In this document: piece after piece, positions 1 to 13,719 of the stretch
How positions within the stretch are numbered: position 1 is the stretch's first letter
Layout: every line of letters begins with the position of its first letter
Assembly: GCA_015499995.1 (NCBI GenBank)
Contig: JADNRV010000099.1
Location: forward strand, 124,001-188,000
Direction of reading: 5' to 3'
DNA from: Flammula alnicola
Taxonomy: Eukaryota; Basidiomycota; Agaricomycetes; Agaricales; Strophariaceae
Length of the DNA: 64,000 nucleotides
Notes under the pieces: model-generated
What the model saw: only the letters and a program-made list of their open reading frames with translations
What the model was told of the DNA's origin: nothing
Databases searched by the model: none
Made by a program: the position numbers and the translations under genes

Positions 1-316
1 GTGTGTAACTTATAGCCAGTCAGATACCCGGTATCAATGAATCATGATAAATCATGATACTGATGTCGTTTGTACACCCCCCACGAATTCTATTGACCAA
101 GAACCTGGGCCAAGGTACATAAATAAGTATATCAACGAATTGTCCGCATACACATTCAAAATAAATATAAAAACACAATCAGAAGACCTTGAGAACAGGT
201 CGGTATACTGGAATCGTATCGCAACAAATGTAAACCCAAACGATAAGGAAGGCGAACGCTAACATGCCAGTTCCAGGGTGAAAGGGGAGAGGGAGGCGCA
301 AAGGCTAGGCAGTCCG
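1..316. other. intergenic, left edge
   Basis: Sequence downstream of the AGC kinase gene. It holds a short direct repeat of AATCATGATA near position 47 and a 72-codon open frame that resembles nothing I know. I see no gene, RNA or repeat of note here. Confidence 0.5.
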
Positions 317-2571
<2,255 letters not shown>

Positions 2572-3142
2572 CTGTAATGAAGGTAAGGGCAAGGATGCTT
2601 ATAGCAGATGGTGGTACAGAGAGTTGTTGAGATAAGCGCCGCCAGCGACTTTGTATGCAGAATCTGAGAAAGAAAGAGGACTGATTATAAGACCGATGCC
2701 GTGGTGCCTTTGTAAGTGCAAGTCCAAAAGTAGCACAAGACCACAACCATCCACATCGGATCTCTCAAAAAACCTTTCATGATCATCATCAAAGGAAATG
2801 AATGTTGACATCATACAGAGAAGCAACCGTTTGGCACACACACGTCAAGGCTACACCGAACCTACTTACGCCAGCCCGCAAAGTTCTGTGGCAAATGGGG
2901 AGATTTTCGAGCACAAAGAGCCCCTTTTGCAACACGTACTGAATGGCTGACTCTGACGAGGGATGTCAGAATAGATGATCCTGGATGGCTGCCAATTTTC
3001 TGGGGTGCACGAATTGTAAATCAAGATCTTACTCGTCAAGCTGAACTTTTCGCAGTCCCTGATGCGTGCAAAGTTTGAACGAATCCGCAAGTATTCAGGT
3101 ACTCCAGTGCCATAATTTAATAACGGCTGCATAGCTACAGTA
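2572..3142. other. intergenic, kinase promoter side
   Basis: A 571-bp gap between two minus-strand genes, holding the kinase promoter and the 3' flank of the nucleotidyltransferase. Short open frames on the minus strand lack ATG starts or conserved motifs. I see no TATA box or RNA gene. Confidence 0.5.
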
Positions 3143-5054
3143 CTAATTACTCAGGTTGTGTGAGGGAAGGAGCGCCAAAGAATTAGAAATATCTTGGGCT
3201 CCACATGAAGTCCGGTGCTGTGGAAGTTGTTCGCCATTTGCATTACGTTCCACAACTTTTGCACATTCCTCCTTGAAACGCTCTAATACTTTATTCGAGA
3301 TAGCAACAGTAACATTCTGGGGTGACAATGAGAGCTTAGCAGAAGGATCAAAGGGCAAGATCAATACCTTGGTTCCAATGAAAGGGTCCATAACACATAT
3401 GGGGGCAGGGGGCTATGAGAATAAGTGAATTTATGAGTACTGGCATCGTAACATCGAAATAAGAAACATACGTTTCGTGAAGGCTCTGAGACTTCCGGAG
3501 CGTTGCGATCCAGGATGGCACCGACACGAATGCTTATGCATTTGTGTGCATACGGGAATGTTTCCCAGAAGCTGAGGTTAAGTAAAGGTGAGCTGCGAAC
3601 ACGAGGTGAAGCTTAATTGAGGAGGTGTACCGAAACCATTTAAGTAGCAGAGTATTGACATCTGCCTGACCAAGAGGTATTGGGGTTTCGTCTGTTCGAA
3701 ATCGTACGTCCCAACTCCGGCGAGGTTTTCGTGTCCATACTGCTGATTTATCTTCCGGTGACAGAGGTGGAAGATTGGCTTGTAAATTGGGGAGAAGACC
3801 TTCAGCCTGTAAACAAAGCGATAAGCAAAGGGTGAGGGCGAATGCTAAAGAAAAAACTGAGTCCGACTGACCTGGAGGAATCCAATAGTCATCAAAGCGA
3901 GGGCATAGCTACTGAACGATGCCGGAACGGATTTTACACCACTTGGAGAGTTCAGATGGAGTGGCTTGGCCCATTCCTTGATGCCAAACAGCATCGGTCG
4001 CAGCACAGGCGAAAAGTCACAGTATTGCTTTATCATATCTGAATTGAATATGCCTAGTCGTTCGTTTACGTTGAGGTCACATTCTAGCCCAGAAACACGA
4101 TCCCTGAATTTAACTGGGAGTATTGATGAGCATCTCAACGGAAGGACACAAGGTGCATGCAAACCAATTGGAACAGCTGAGCTTGGTCGACAGACTACTT
4201 GACTGAAGCCTGAATGGATTATACACGCGGCCAATTTTCTTCAAAGCATGTTGGATTTATAAGGTAAAGTAGAGCAAATATTGAAATCCTTACCGAGGTT
4301 TATAAATGGCTGAGGGTACCTCAGGAATTCAGCGCGACAGCAATCCGGCGAGGGAGAAAAGAAACTGACGCTCCCGGAATTCCGTCTTCACAAAGCCTTG
4401 AGGATAATCTGGATCCTAGCAAGCAGAGATGGGTGAACCCCACGACAAATTGACGAATCAATCGGTACACGTACGACAACAACCAGATCCAAGTCACTAT
4501 TCGAATGCGATACGCCATAGCTAACAGCAGAGTAATGAAGGACACGCGAGTAAGATTTACTGCATAGTAACAGGGATGTAAAGCGTACCGTGTGCTTCCA
4601 AAATACTGAACTCGATACTTCCTCCCAAATGTACTTTGAATGGCTCTTTCAACACGGGCCTTGACTTGATCTCGCACACGTAATATTTGGGTCGCGTTTT
4701 CGTCCACTCGAACCTACATTGGAAGGCAAGCATCCGCTATCAATCAAAGAGAGCATAAATTAACCCGAAAAGATATACCGTTGGACCCCTTCGCGTTGAC
4801 CACTTGCCATTCGGGGTGCCAGTGAAAGTCCGTGGCTTGTAATGTCCTTTCTGCGACGATCCAGAGGCCTCTGCGTTTGTGGTTGTTATACGTTTGGCTG
4901 CTGCGTTTACGCCATCCTTTCCTCTTCGATTCATATTGACAGGCTTGTGTATTGGAGCGAGCGCTGGACTTGGACCAGTTGAATGAGAGTTAAACGGCCT
5001 TGCCGACGGGAGCAGATAATTCCGACTAGAGCAGGAAATAGAACGCGAAATCAT
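3143..5054 (-). CDS. Cid1-like non-canonical poly(A)/poly(U) polymerase
   Basis: A nucleotidyltransferase of the Cid1/PAPD family that adds A or U residues to RNA 3' ends; roughly 450 residues over about ten exons. The catalytic core reads GSTRYGVSHSNSDLDLVVV, with the GS motif and the two metal-binding aspartates of the DLDL segment. Next come AVPIVKFRDRVSGLECDLNVN with the third acidic residue and the central domain MLFGIKEWAKPLHLNSPSG. The PAP-associated domain ends at ISIRVGAILDRN and DPFIGTKNVTVAIS. An apparent stop near 4356 falls inside a 61-nt GT-AG intron, so the gene looks intact. The first ATG gives MISRSISCSSRNYLLPSAR, rich in Arg and Ser with no acidic residues, like a mitochondrial presequence. 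A mitochondrial mRNA polymerase is therefore possible; a cytoplasmic enzyme starting at a later Met is the alternative. Confidence 0.85.
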
Positions 5055-5187
5055 GTATAACGAACAGCGACGCCACCGATGCACGATGCTATTGCACTAA
5101 GTGAAGTTTGAATGTGAACGCGAACGTTTGTAAAGTTGCCAAATCAGTCATCGCGGCTATATCCGACACCCAGCTTCGTCCAAGCCT

Positions 5188-5217
5188 CGTTCAAGAGCGT
5201 TCAAGATCGTTCAAGGT
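5188..5217. repeat. three tandem 10-bp units (CGTTCAAGNN)
   Basis: Three head-to-tail copies, CGTTCAAGAG, CGTTCAAGAT and CGTTCAAGGT, followed by a fourth partial CGT. They lie upstream of the nucleotidyltransferase start and downstream of the myosin stop. Function is unknown; slippage or a clustered factor-binding site are both possible. Confidence 0.7.
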
Positions 5218-5328
5218 CGTGAAATAAATAAATAATACAGATGATCGTAGAATACAGCCGTGATACACAATGCCATGGTATGTGTGGTGAGTACATAATG
5301 AATGAGTCCGCAAATTTAAAAGAAAACA

Positions 5329-8300
5329 TCATCTGCGACTCGGCGAAGCAGATGTTCTTATAGGTGTCCGTTCGAGAGACGCTGGCCGCTCAAGCCTACT
5401 GTGCAGTTTTTCGAGCTCTCTTTCCAGACTATGATCCAAGTTTGAGAACAATGAAGAAAGCAGCGAATGAAGACACCAACCTGAGAACCCTCTGCTTATA
5501 ATCGACCGCCTCACGCTCCGCTCGTCTTTTGGCTGCCTGAAGCTTGCTTTCTTCCGTTTGCTAGATCACAATATTGAATAGGTTGTATTGGCCAAGAAAA
5601 TTTGAAATGTACTGACATACCATGGAATCCATACTTTGGCGCAAGCCCTGAATTTGCGTCTCATATGCCTCTAGTTTGGTTCTTTGTCGATCGCTTTCGG
5701 CTTGCTGGGATTTGGCATCTTGCGGCAGCTTATCAGCCAACCTGTTGAGCCTGCCGCTCTCTCTTCTCTCCTTGCCGGTGTGCTGGAGTTGATTCGTCAA
5801 TTCTTCAATGCGGCTGTCCATCCGGCGAGAACCAGGTATAGGCCGCGGTGAACTCGCATACGATCTTGTCTCGAGGTCAACGATACGAACGTTTAATTCC
5901 TTGATCTGCTTTTCGAGACTAGCCTATAGCAAAAGTGGTGTCAGAAGCAGCTGCAGTCCACTCTCGCAAAGACTTGCATTCAGTTTGTCCAGTTCCGAAT
6001 TCTCTACCCGTACTTTGCCAAGTTCTATTTGACACTCGGTGGCAAAGTTCTCCGCCTTTCTCAATCGATCATTTGCGTTGGAAACCCGATCCTCTTGTTC
6101 TTCAAGTGAGCGCTCCAGATCCTGTTTCTTCAGCTGGAGCCTTTGGAATTCGCGGTCAGACGAGAGCTTGCTCGAATCGACATGATCCAGTTTAATGGTC
6201 TCCAGCTCAGCTTGCAATGCTCGACGCGCTTTCTGTAGCAATGCGCGATCGGCCTCCGCGTCATCAAGCACTCCGCGAAGCTCTCGGACCTGAGAATGCA
6301 ACGCGACAATTTGCGATTGCTGCTCCGCTTGGGCGCCAGTGGCCGCTTCGTAGGCCCGCTCGATGTCGCTGATTTTCATTTCCATGCGTTCCTTCTCCTT
6401 TCTCCACCCTCCGCTATTATACACCTCGTCGTCGTATTTAAGTTGGAGGGCATCATGATCCGACCGGAGGTTGCGATTCTCTTCACGAAGGCGGCTTAAA
6501 GCATCCCTCTGGGATTGAAGTTCTGGTAACGAGAAGTCAGACATCGATCAGGCTTTGCGGACAAGTCCTACCTTCACTAAGTTGTGCCAATTCCGCTGGG
6601 TCAAAGAAATTTTCCTCAGAAGGGGCACTGATTATGCTTCATTAGCCATACCTTGATATTTCTTGCGGGTTTGGTCCATCGTGAAGTCGCGTTCAGCGAG
6701 GTCCTTTTGATGTTGTTCCCGCTCATCCTCAAGTTCTTCTGCTAGACGCTGACGAAGGAGGCCAGTCTCCGACGATTCACGACCCTCCTTATGAAGTTCC
6801 TTCTCCAGATCTTTGATACGACGCTCGCTGGCTTTGAGGGATTTCTTGAACTCTTCCGTCGACTTCGCAAGGGATTTCTCCGATTCGGCGAGTAATCTGA
6901 GAGCTGTTGAACGATGCAGAAATGTTGAACAATCATGTAGGTTTGTCATTTTCGTCTAGCACTTACCTTGTTGTTCTGCGCTTGAAGCCTTCGCTCTTTC
7001 TATTTCTGCTGCTTCATAGCGACCTTGTAGGGTTTGTTCATTTACTTGAAGTGCTTCAATAACTGCCTTCAGTTCTGTTGTGATTGTATTAGCGAATATG
7101 GCTCGCGCTCGTGGAAAAAGGACTCGAACCAGATTGGGCGGCAGATGAAGCTGCCAGCGACACGTGGTCCTCTTGCATACGGCTTTGGAGCTCTCTTTTA
7201 GCATCTACATTTTTTGTCAGGTACCTAGATCGGAGCATTTCAATAGGCGACGTACTGGCTGTTTCATTGCCCAAGATGTCCATTTTTTCCTTGAGTTTAC
7301 TGAGTTCCTTTTGCAGTTGCTTTTTGGAATGGGCTAGATCACGCAGTTGAGCCCGCTGCGTTTCGATTTCATCTTGCGCATTCTGTTGTTGGACAAGCTG
7401 GGGGCATTGCGTTAATACATAAAAAAGTGTTCGAAAGAGAGACGCACAAGAGCTTTTCGAGATGCCTCCAAACGGGTATAGTTTTCTCGTTCCTCAGCAA
7501 TAGTCTGTTGGAATTTTGCCCACATCGCTTGGACCCCATCGATTTGGGAAGCCTCAGCGGTTCGACGAGCTTCGGCCTCTTCTTGCAGGAGTTCCGTGAG
7601 TCTTGCATTCTCTTTAACCAACCGAGCTTTATATTGCTCCAAAAAGTGCTTTGAGCCATCGCTATTGTCGAGTTCCGCTGTTAACTCGCGCACGGAAGCC
7701 TCAAGATGCCGCCGGACGCGTTCTGACGCAGCCATCTGGATTTCAAGCAATTGAAGTTGTTGTTTGAGTGCGGCGACTTGTCGATCAGACGTTCGGGAAG
7801 GGTCCGCTTGGGCATCTGGTTGAAGACTGGTTCTAGGAGCCTTTAGTGACTTGCGACTGGGTGTTGATGTGTTGGACATCGGCTGAAGCTCATTTGCCCC
7901 GCTTAGTCGTGGGTTCTTTGGCCTTACGGATAGCTCTTTCTGCAGGGCTTCTTCAGCGAGCTGGAATTGGCGGAGTAATTTCGAGTGGAATGCTGGGTCT
8001 GCAGGGCTACTTGCCAAAACTAGCTGACGGATGTCAGCGTGTTGGCGCTCAATTTGGTCCCGAATCTTCGACGATGTAGCCTTCGCCATTTCTGATTCAT
8101 CCAGTTGGCTTTCAAGGAATGCGATGCGGGTTTCATATTGGCGTTGAAGTTTAGCAAGAGAATCGCCACCTTCCACGTCATCTGCCAATCTCTCGAGTTC
8201 ATTTTCCAACGCTTCTTTGGAACGCGTAACGGCAGTGAGTTGTTCGGAAAGTTCTTCTGCCTGTTGTCCAGTTTGTTGCAGCTCTCTGAGGACGCGATGA

Positions 8301-11300
8301 GTCTGCAGATCGGCTTCCTCCTTGGCCCTTCGCTCTTTCTCGAAAAGAACAAGTACCTCCGCCGTCCTCTTTCTTGGGCCTTGATCTCATGGTCCTTTGC
8401 CCTGAGTTCCCCATCAAACTTTAGAGCCAAATCTTCGGCTTCACCAGACGCTTTTGCCTTTGCCTGCCGTAATGACATGATGTAGGCATTGTTTCGCTGC
8501 AATTCTAGTTGAGCCTCTTGCAGTTGGCGGTCCGTGACAAGTTTGGCTTCTTGGAGTACATGCACGTGTTCGACAATGGTCTTGTCCTGCTTGGATAAGA
8601 GTTGTTTGACATCCCATTCTCTTGCCTTCAGGTCCGTCAATGTCTTGTTCAAGTCTTTTTCCAGGTTCGAATTTCGATCTTTCAGTTTGGCAATCTCGGC
8701 CTTCTGGGTTGACACTGTCTTTTCAAGCTGGGTACGTTTTGCCGTCTCCGTTTCTAGTTGTTTGCGAGCAATTTCCAGCTCGCGCAAACGTGCGTCTTGT
8801 TCGCGTTGAAAGTCGAGCACAACGTCCTCGAAGTTGCGATATTTATCTTGTGCAGCCACGAGTTGCCGTTCGAGGTTCTAGGGTAGAAGTTCAGATGCAC
8901 AGTTGGACGGTTATACACAAAAAATACACACCTCCTTCGCACGTAAAGCATCGGAGAGTTGACTTTGACCTTCGTGTTGACGTGATCGAAGGGACAACAT
9001 CTCAGAATCCATAGAGCGTTTCGCCTTTTCAAGCTCAGATAGGTGTCCTTGAACTTTAGAAAGTTGCGCTTGAGCAACCCTTTCCCGATCGAGAAGTGAG
9101 GTATGGCTATGCTGGAGCGAAGTGTGCTCGCGGGTTATTTGTTCAAGCTCCATTTCAGTTTGCTCTGATTTTCCAAGGAGGATCGGCGAAGGTCTGTCAA
9201 TTCTTGATGAGTTTGCTGCACTGACTGCGTAGATCGGCAAGCTCGACCTCTTTGCTCTTCTCCGCTTCAGACCGGCGTGTCTCTTCTGAGGTCTTGGTGG
9301 CAAGAAGAGCGCGAAGTTCGTCCCTTTCCCCTGCAACTTGTCTCGGGACGCTTTGTCTGTGGCATGGTCCTGCTTCTCCGCAACCAGCTGAGCATCCAAT
9401 GTGTCAATGTCTGCTCGCAACGCCAAGATTTCCATTGAGGCATTGTCGCGCTCTAGCTTGAGGGCCTCCAGTTGAGCATCCAGCAGTGCTATTTGTTCCT
9501 CCTTCTTTTGGATCATGGTAGAATATTCAGTAGCTGTTCTGCCCAACTCGGCCAATTGCGCTTTTGCTTGACGAGCCTCGTTCTCCACTTGGTCGGATTT
9601 ATCTCTTATCAGTTCCCTGGAAGAAAATCTCTCAACATATGCGGCTGAAACGAAGAACGGCAAACCAACCTGTTTCGAACTTCAACATCCAGTTTGCCTC
9701 TCAATTCCATCACGGTCGTATCCATTCGCTCCTTCGTCCTCGTAAGGTCTTCCTCGCGCTGTAGAGCTAGACTTCGCAACTCTTCTGATACTTTCTGAAT
9801 GTCCTCAAGATCGCCTTGGAGAGCCTCGATCTCCTCCTGAGCCTTGTTCAGCTCGTCACCGAGTTCCACTTCTCGCGTAGACCACGATTTCTCTCCTTGT
9901 TCCAATCTAACAAGGTGCTCGGCCGCCTGGTCAAAAGCCTCCCGCAAGCTCTCGTACTTGTCTTCGCTTTCTTTCTGCAGACGCATGGCCCTAGTAAGCT
10001 GTGAGTCAAGTGTCGCGATGTCGGCTTGAAGGGCAGCGATTTCATCTTCGAGATCACTTTCCCGATTTTTGCTCCTTTCGAGAAGGGCATCTTTGTCGAC
10101 AGCGAGAGAACGCTCAGCCTCCAGATCATCTTCCACTTTCCGCTTATCCGCCTCCAACACCATTTTGAGCTTCTCAAGCGCTTCTCGTTCTTGTTTGTCT
10201 CTTTCTGCTCTTTCTCTGACAAGAGCAAGCTCCAAGTCCTTTCGACGAAGTTCTTCATCGTTCCTCGTCGCAGCCAGTAACGGTCGGACCTTAGAGAAGA
10301 AGGCATTTGGAATCGAGACCTAAACATAATGAACTCTGCGTACCTTTGTATATAATTGCCACCAAGGCCATTCACGCAAGTCGCCATAAACTCTGGCATT
10401 GCGCTGGATTGTTCGAATGGCAACTGCACGATTCAAAATTTTCTTCATCTGCCTTCTTGCTGTCCACATTTTCGCAACTGCCTGCAGTCTCGAGAAAATG
10501 TCAAACAGAAGCGCATCCCTACGCTCCTCAAGCTCCGCCAGGACGCCTGCCTTGAAGAAAATCTTCGATGTTCCAAGTTTGAAAATGTGTCGTCGAGTTC
10601 CAAAGCATTGACCATTCGGCGGCAGGCTTCACGTCCGTCCATATAGCCTCTGGGTAATATGCCAGGAGTAAGGACTTCATAACGCTGACGGAATTCGACG
10701 AAAGGAAGCCTGTTTGGGTAACCAAGTCGAGCTATCCGTATTCCTTCCAAAACACCATTACACCGCAATTGATCCAGTACCATCGGAACATCCATACGAC
10801 CAGGTTTCTTGAGACCGTTTGGCACAATACAGCGAACAAAGTGTGGCTGGGTGGCCCTGAGTTGTGTCATTAAACTGGAAAGCTGCTCCTTATGCCGCTG
10901 AGCAACAGTTCGGAAGGCGCCCTTCTTCATCGTACGTTTCTTGCCCATGGAGAACGCATTGTGCGCCCCATTTGGCACTACAGGCTGATCTGCAAAGTCA
11001 GCAAAGAGGCCAGCCACGTAACGCTCCGTGGAAGCGGCCAGGACTCGAGTAAGATTGTCGTTCAAGGGGTCTTTGTTCTTCTGCAGCCAGCCATCCGTGC
11101 GATATTCAACCTTGGCAGCATAATGTTGGACTACGAAGCCTTGCTCGAACCTTGACGGCTCGTACTTGGTCTTTCCAGGATGAGCAGGCTCTTCGTCGTG
11201 ACTTTGTATGGCCCACATTGCGTTGAGTTTGTTGGTGAAAGTAAGATCATCAGCCTTGGGCATGATGCATTCTTCATCGAGACAGCTGAGGATACCAATG

Positions 11301-13232
11301 ACGTTCCCACTGGATTCAATAAGATCGATGGTTGGCTGCAAATCCAGTCCGAAATTGACGTAATCCCATTGGATACCTTCCCTGGCATATTCTTCTTGTT
11401 CAAGGACAAACATGTGGTGGTTAAAGAATTGCTGGAGCTTCTCGTTTGTGTAGTTGATCAGCAACTGCTCGTAGCCATTGACTTCGAATATTTCGAAGCC
11501 AGCTATATCCAGCACTCCTATGAAAGTTGCTTTCGACGACGGGCGATCGAGCGCTCGATTGATACGTTCGACAAGGGCTCCAAAAGACTTTTCATAGAGA
11601 GTCTTGCACAGTGCAGATAGTTCGTCAATTGCTTGCTGACGTGTTCGAGCTTGTGTGACCCATTCTCGACCAGCTAGTGCTTGTGGGCGAAGAACAGCGC
11701 GGGTGAACTCTGCTATCCGGATTCCGAGAAGGCGACAAACGCGCTCAGCCTGGGAGGTGTCAGGCATTATAGCATCGTCGGATCTCGTTGAGGAGACGAT
11801 AATGTTGCCAATGTGCAGAATAGCGGCTACAATACGAAAGAGGTCAAATTGTTCTGAGGGATCGAAGCCAACAACGTCCAAAGCCGCCTAGAACGCGCCA
11901 ATAAGTAAGATCAGCGAAGACAGAGCGAGGGTTACATACCTTTAAGGTATTCCAATCCTCTCTGTCATCTATTCCATCAACTTCTCGTTTGCTTTTGTTG
12001 AGGTACTCGTAGTCTTCTATCTGTCCTTCAAGTAGCAAAGTATCTGGAAGAAAAGGTTAATATGGATTAGTCGATAAAGGTGCCGCACTGACCCTTCAAA
12101 GGTCCTCCACCGGCCATCAACTGGTAGAAAACGTGGAAGCTACGCTCTGCTTCACTTCGAAAAACCACTCGGCTCTTCTCCAACAGATACCAATCGATGT
12201 TTGCGCCTGCAATGCTACCGTCGGGGGCAAACATGATTCGGACGAACTTCCCAAAGCGACTGGAGTTATTATTGCGCTGCGTTTGGGCATTGCCAAAAGC
12301 CTCTAATATGGGATTCGCCTGAAGAATCTGGCGTTCCAGGAGACCGAGACGTCCCTTTGCCGTAAGCTGAGAACCGCTCCCTGTCATTGATGGGGAGAGG
12401 ACGTGACCCTTTCGGATAGAGCGACTGCGAGGAAGACCAGAGGTAGGCATAGAAGTCAAGGTATTCGATCGTGAATGTGAGGGCGTCATAGGATGGTGTA
12501 CATCGGTGGCAATAGCGGCTAGATATTGAATGACCTTCTTCGTACTTTCCGTTTTTCCAGCACCAGATTCGCCTCTAGATAATCATCAGTAAAGATCATC
12601 AACGCGGAGGAGTACTAAACATACGTGATGAGAATGCTCTGATTTTCGCGTTCTTCACCCATATTAACCCAAGCGCGCTCGGCAACTGCAAAAACATGAG
12701 GAGGGTTTTCGTCGCGTCGTTTGCCTCGGTATTGTTGAATTATGGTATCCGAATAAAGTGGTAGATGTTGGTATGGATTTATAGCAACAAGGAAAAGACC
12801 TGAATAAGTCTGGGGAACGTTAGGGCATTGAGTGACGGTGCCACTGAGGAAATACTCACATATATCGCTCCGGAACCGTATCTTAAACGAAGGTTGTGCA
12901 CGACGCTGGCTTCGTTAAGGAAGGTAAGGTCGGCTATGTCTTCTACTCTATCGAACTTGGGTGGATTCATCTTGAATAATTCCTCAAAGCGCACTTTGCG
13001 AAACTATTGCCAGATATGTTATCATTATAAAATAGATATGTTGCTGGGAATGTACCTCTCCTCCAGCAGCCATTATAACTTCTGCAGAATCTTCTTCTTC
13101 CCTATTCACCCATCCTGCGAGGTAACCTTCCCTTATATCCGGAACCCACACCCATTTCTTCTCGTTGAATTCGGCTTGCTGAGCAGCGGATCTTGCTGCC
13201 TCTGCATTCTGTGATAGTCGAGGAGCAGGCAT
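5329..13232 (-). CDS. class II (conventional) myosin heavy chain
   Basis: Myosin II heavy chain, the motor of the cytokinetic actomyosin ring; roughly 2,200 residues over about 8 kb. The N-terminal SH3-like segment starts with [17 protein letters not shown]. The motor contains the P-loop [19 protein letters not shown], switch [14 protein letters not shown], switch [17 protein letters not shown] and the actin-binding region through [16 protein letters not shown]. An IQ-type neck follows, ending [15 protein letters not shown], the class II head-tail junction. From about 10,240 down to the stop the protein is a continuous heptad-rich coiled coil with short basic Ser/Arg-rich ends. Loop 1 just after the P-loop carries a Ser-rich insert of about 45 residues (window 12,370-12,490). 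The start [14 protein letters not shown] is the first ATG of the conserved exon. Long antisense open frames over the tail are shadows of its codon bias. Confidence 0.95.
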
Positions 13233-13719
13233 GAGTTATTGTTGTTGAGACAATGCTCATCCAGAGGTAGTGAAGTTATATCAAGGTTCAAGATCGGATG
13301 CAACCCTGGGGCTTGGAGTGATACAATCGCGTGAAGGAAAGATATACAGTAAAGGTCGTGAGCGCCCGAGACAAAGAAGGGGTCGGGGGTAAAGAGGATG
13401 GGTATATTCCGCAAGAATGGACGTCGGACGAGACTTGTTCTGTTCAGCCTTACAGACGCGACACGCGCGTGACTGGACCTTCAACCAACGACTACAAATC
13501 GGGTAATGCCTGTATAGATAAGATAAGATCATCATTGACCAGCAAAGGCGCTTTGGAAGATTTCAGTATATTACTACAGTACAATGCACAATAATTAGAA
13601 CAGTACAGAAATTATGTATGAGAAGTCGCTGCCACGTCGGTACAGTAAAATATTCAAGGCTGATACAATTTTTTTAAGATAAGCGCCGGGGTATGAATTG
13701 AAAATACAGATCGCGAGTA
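13233..13719. other. intergenic, myosin promoter
   Basis: A 487-bp gap between the 3' end of the dioxygenase gene and the myosin start, both on the minus strand. It holds the myosin promoter and 5' leader. I see no gene or repeat. Confidence 0.5.

Noticed and set aside
4316..4420. In-frame TGA in the Cid1-like gene, suggesting a pseudogene
   Set aside because: The stop lies inside a 61-nt GTCAGT...CTCAG intron whose removal restores TEFREPIYKPRKLAA.
8105..8809. Long plus-strand frames over the myosin tail
   Set aside because: They are antisense to a continuous coiled coil; the strong codon bias of the tail leaves the complement open. No motifs.
5329..10240. Coiled-coil region as a separate SMC- or kinesin-like gene
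   Set aside because: It is continuous with the myosin neck ([15 protein letters not shown]) and lacks SMC ATPase or hinge motifs.
11180..11620. 146-codon plus-strand frame
   Set aside because: It is antisense to the myosin motor ([15 protein letters not shown] region) and has no independent support.
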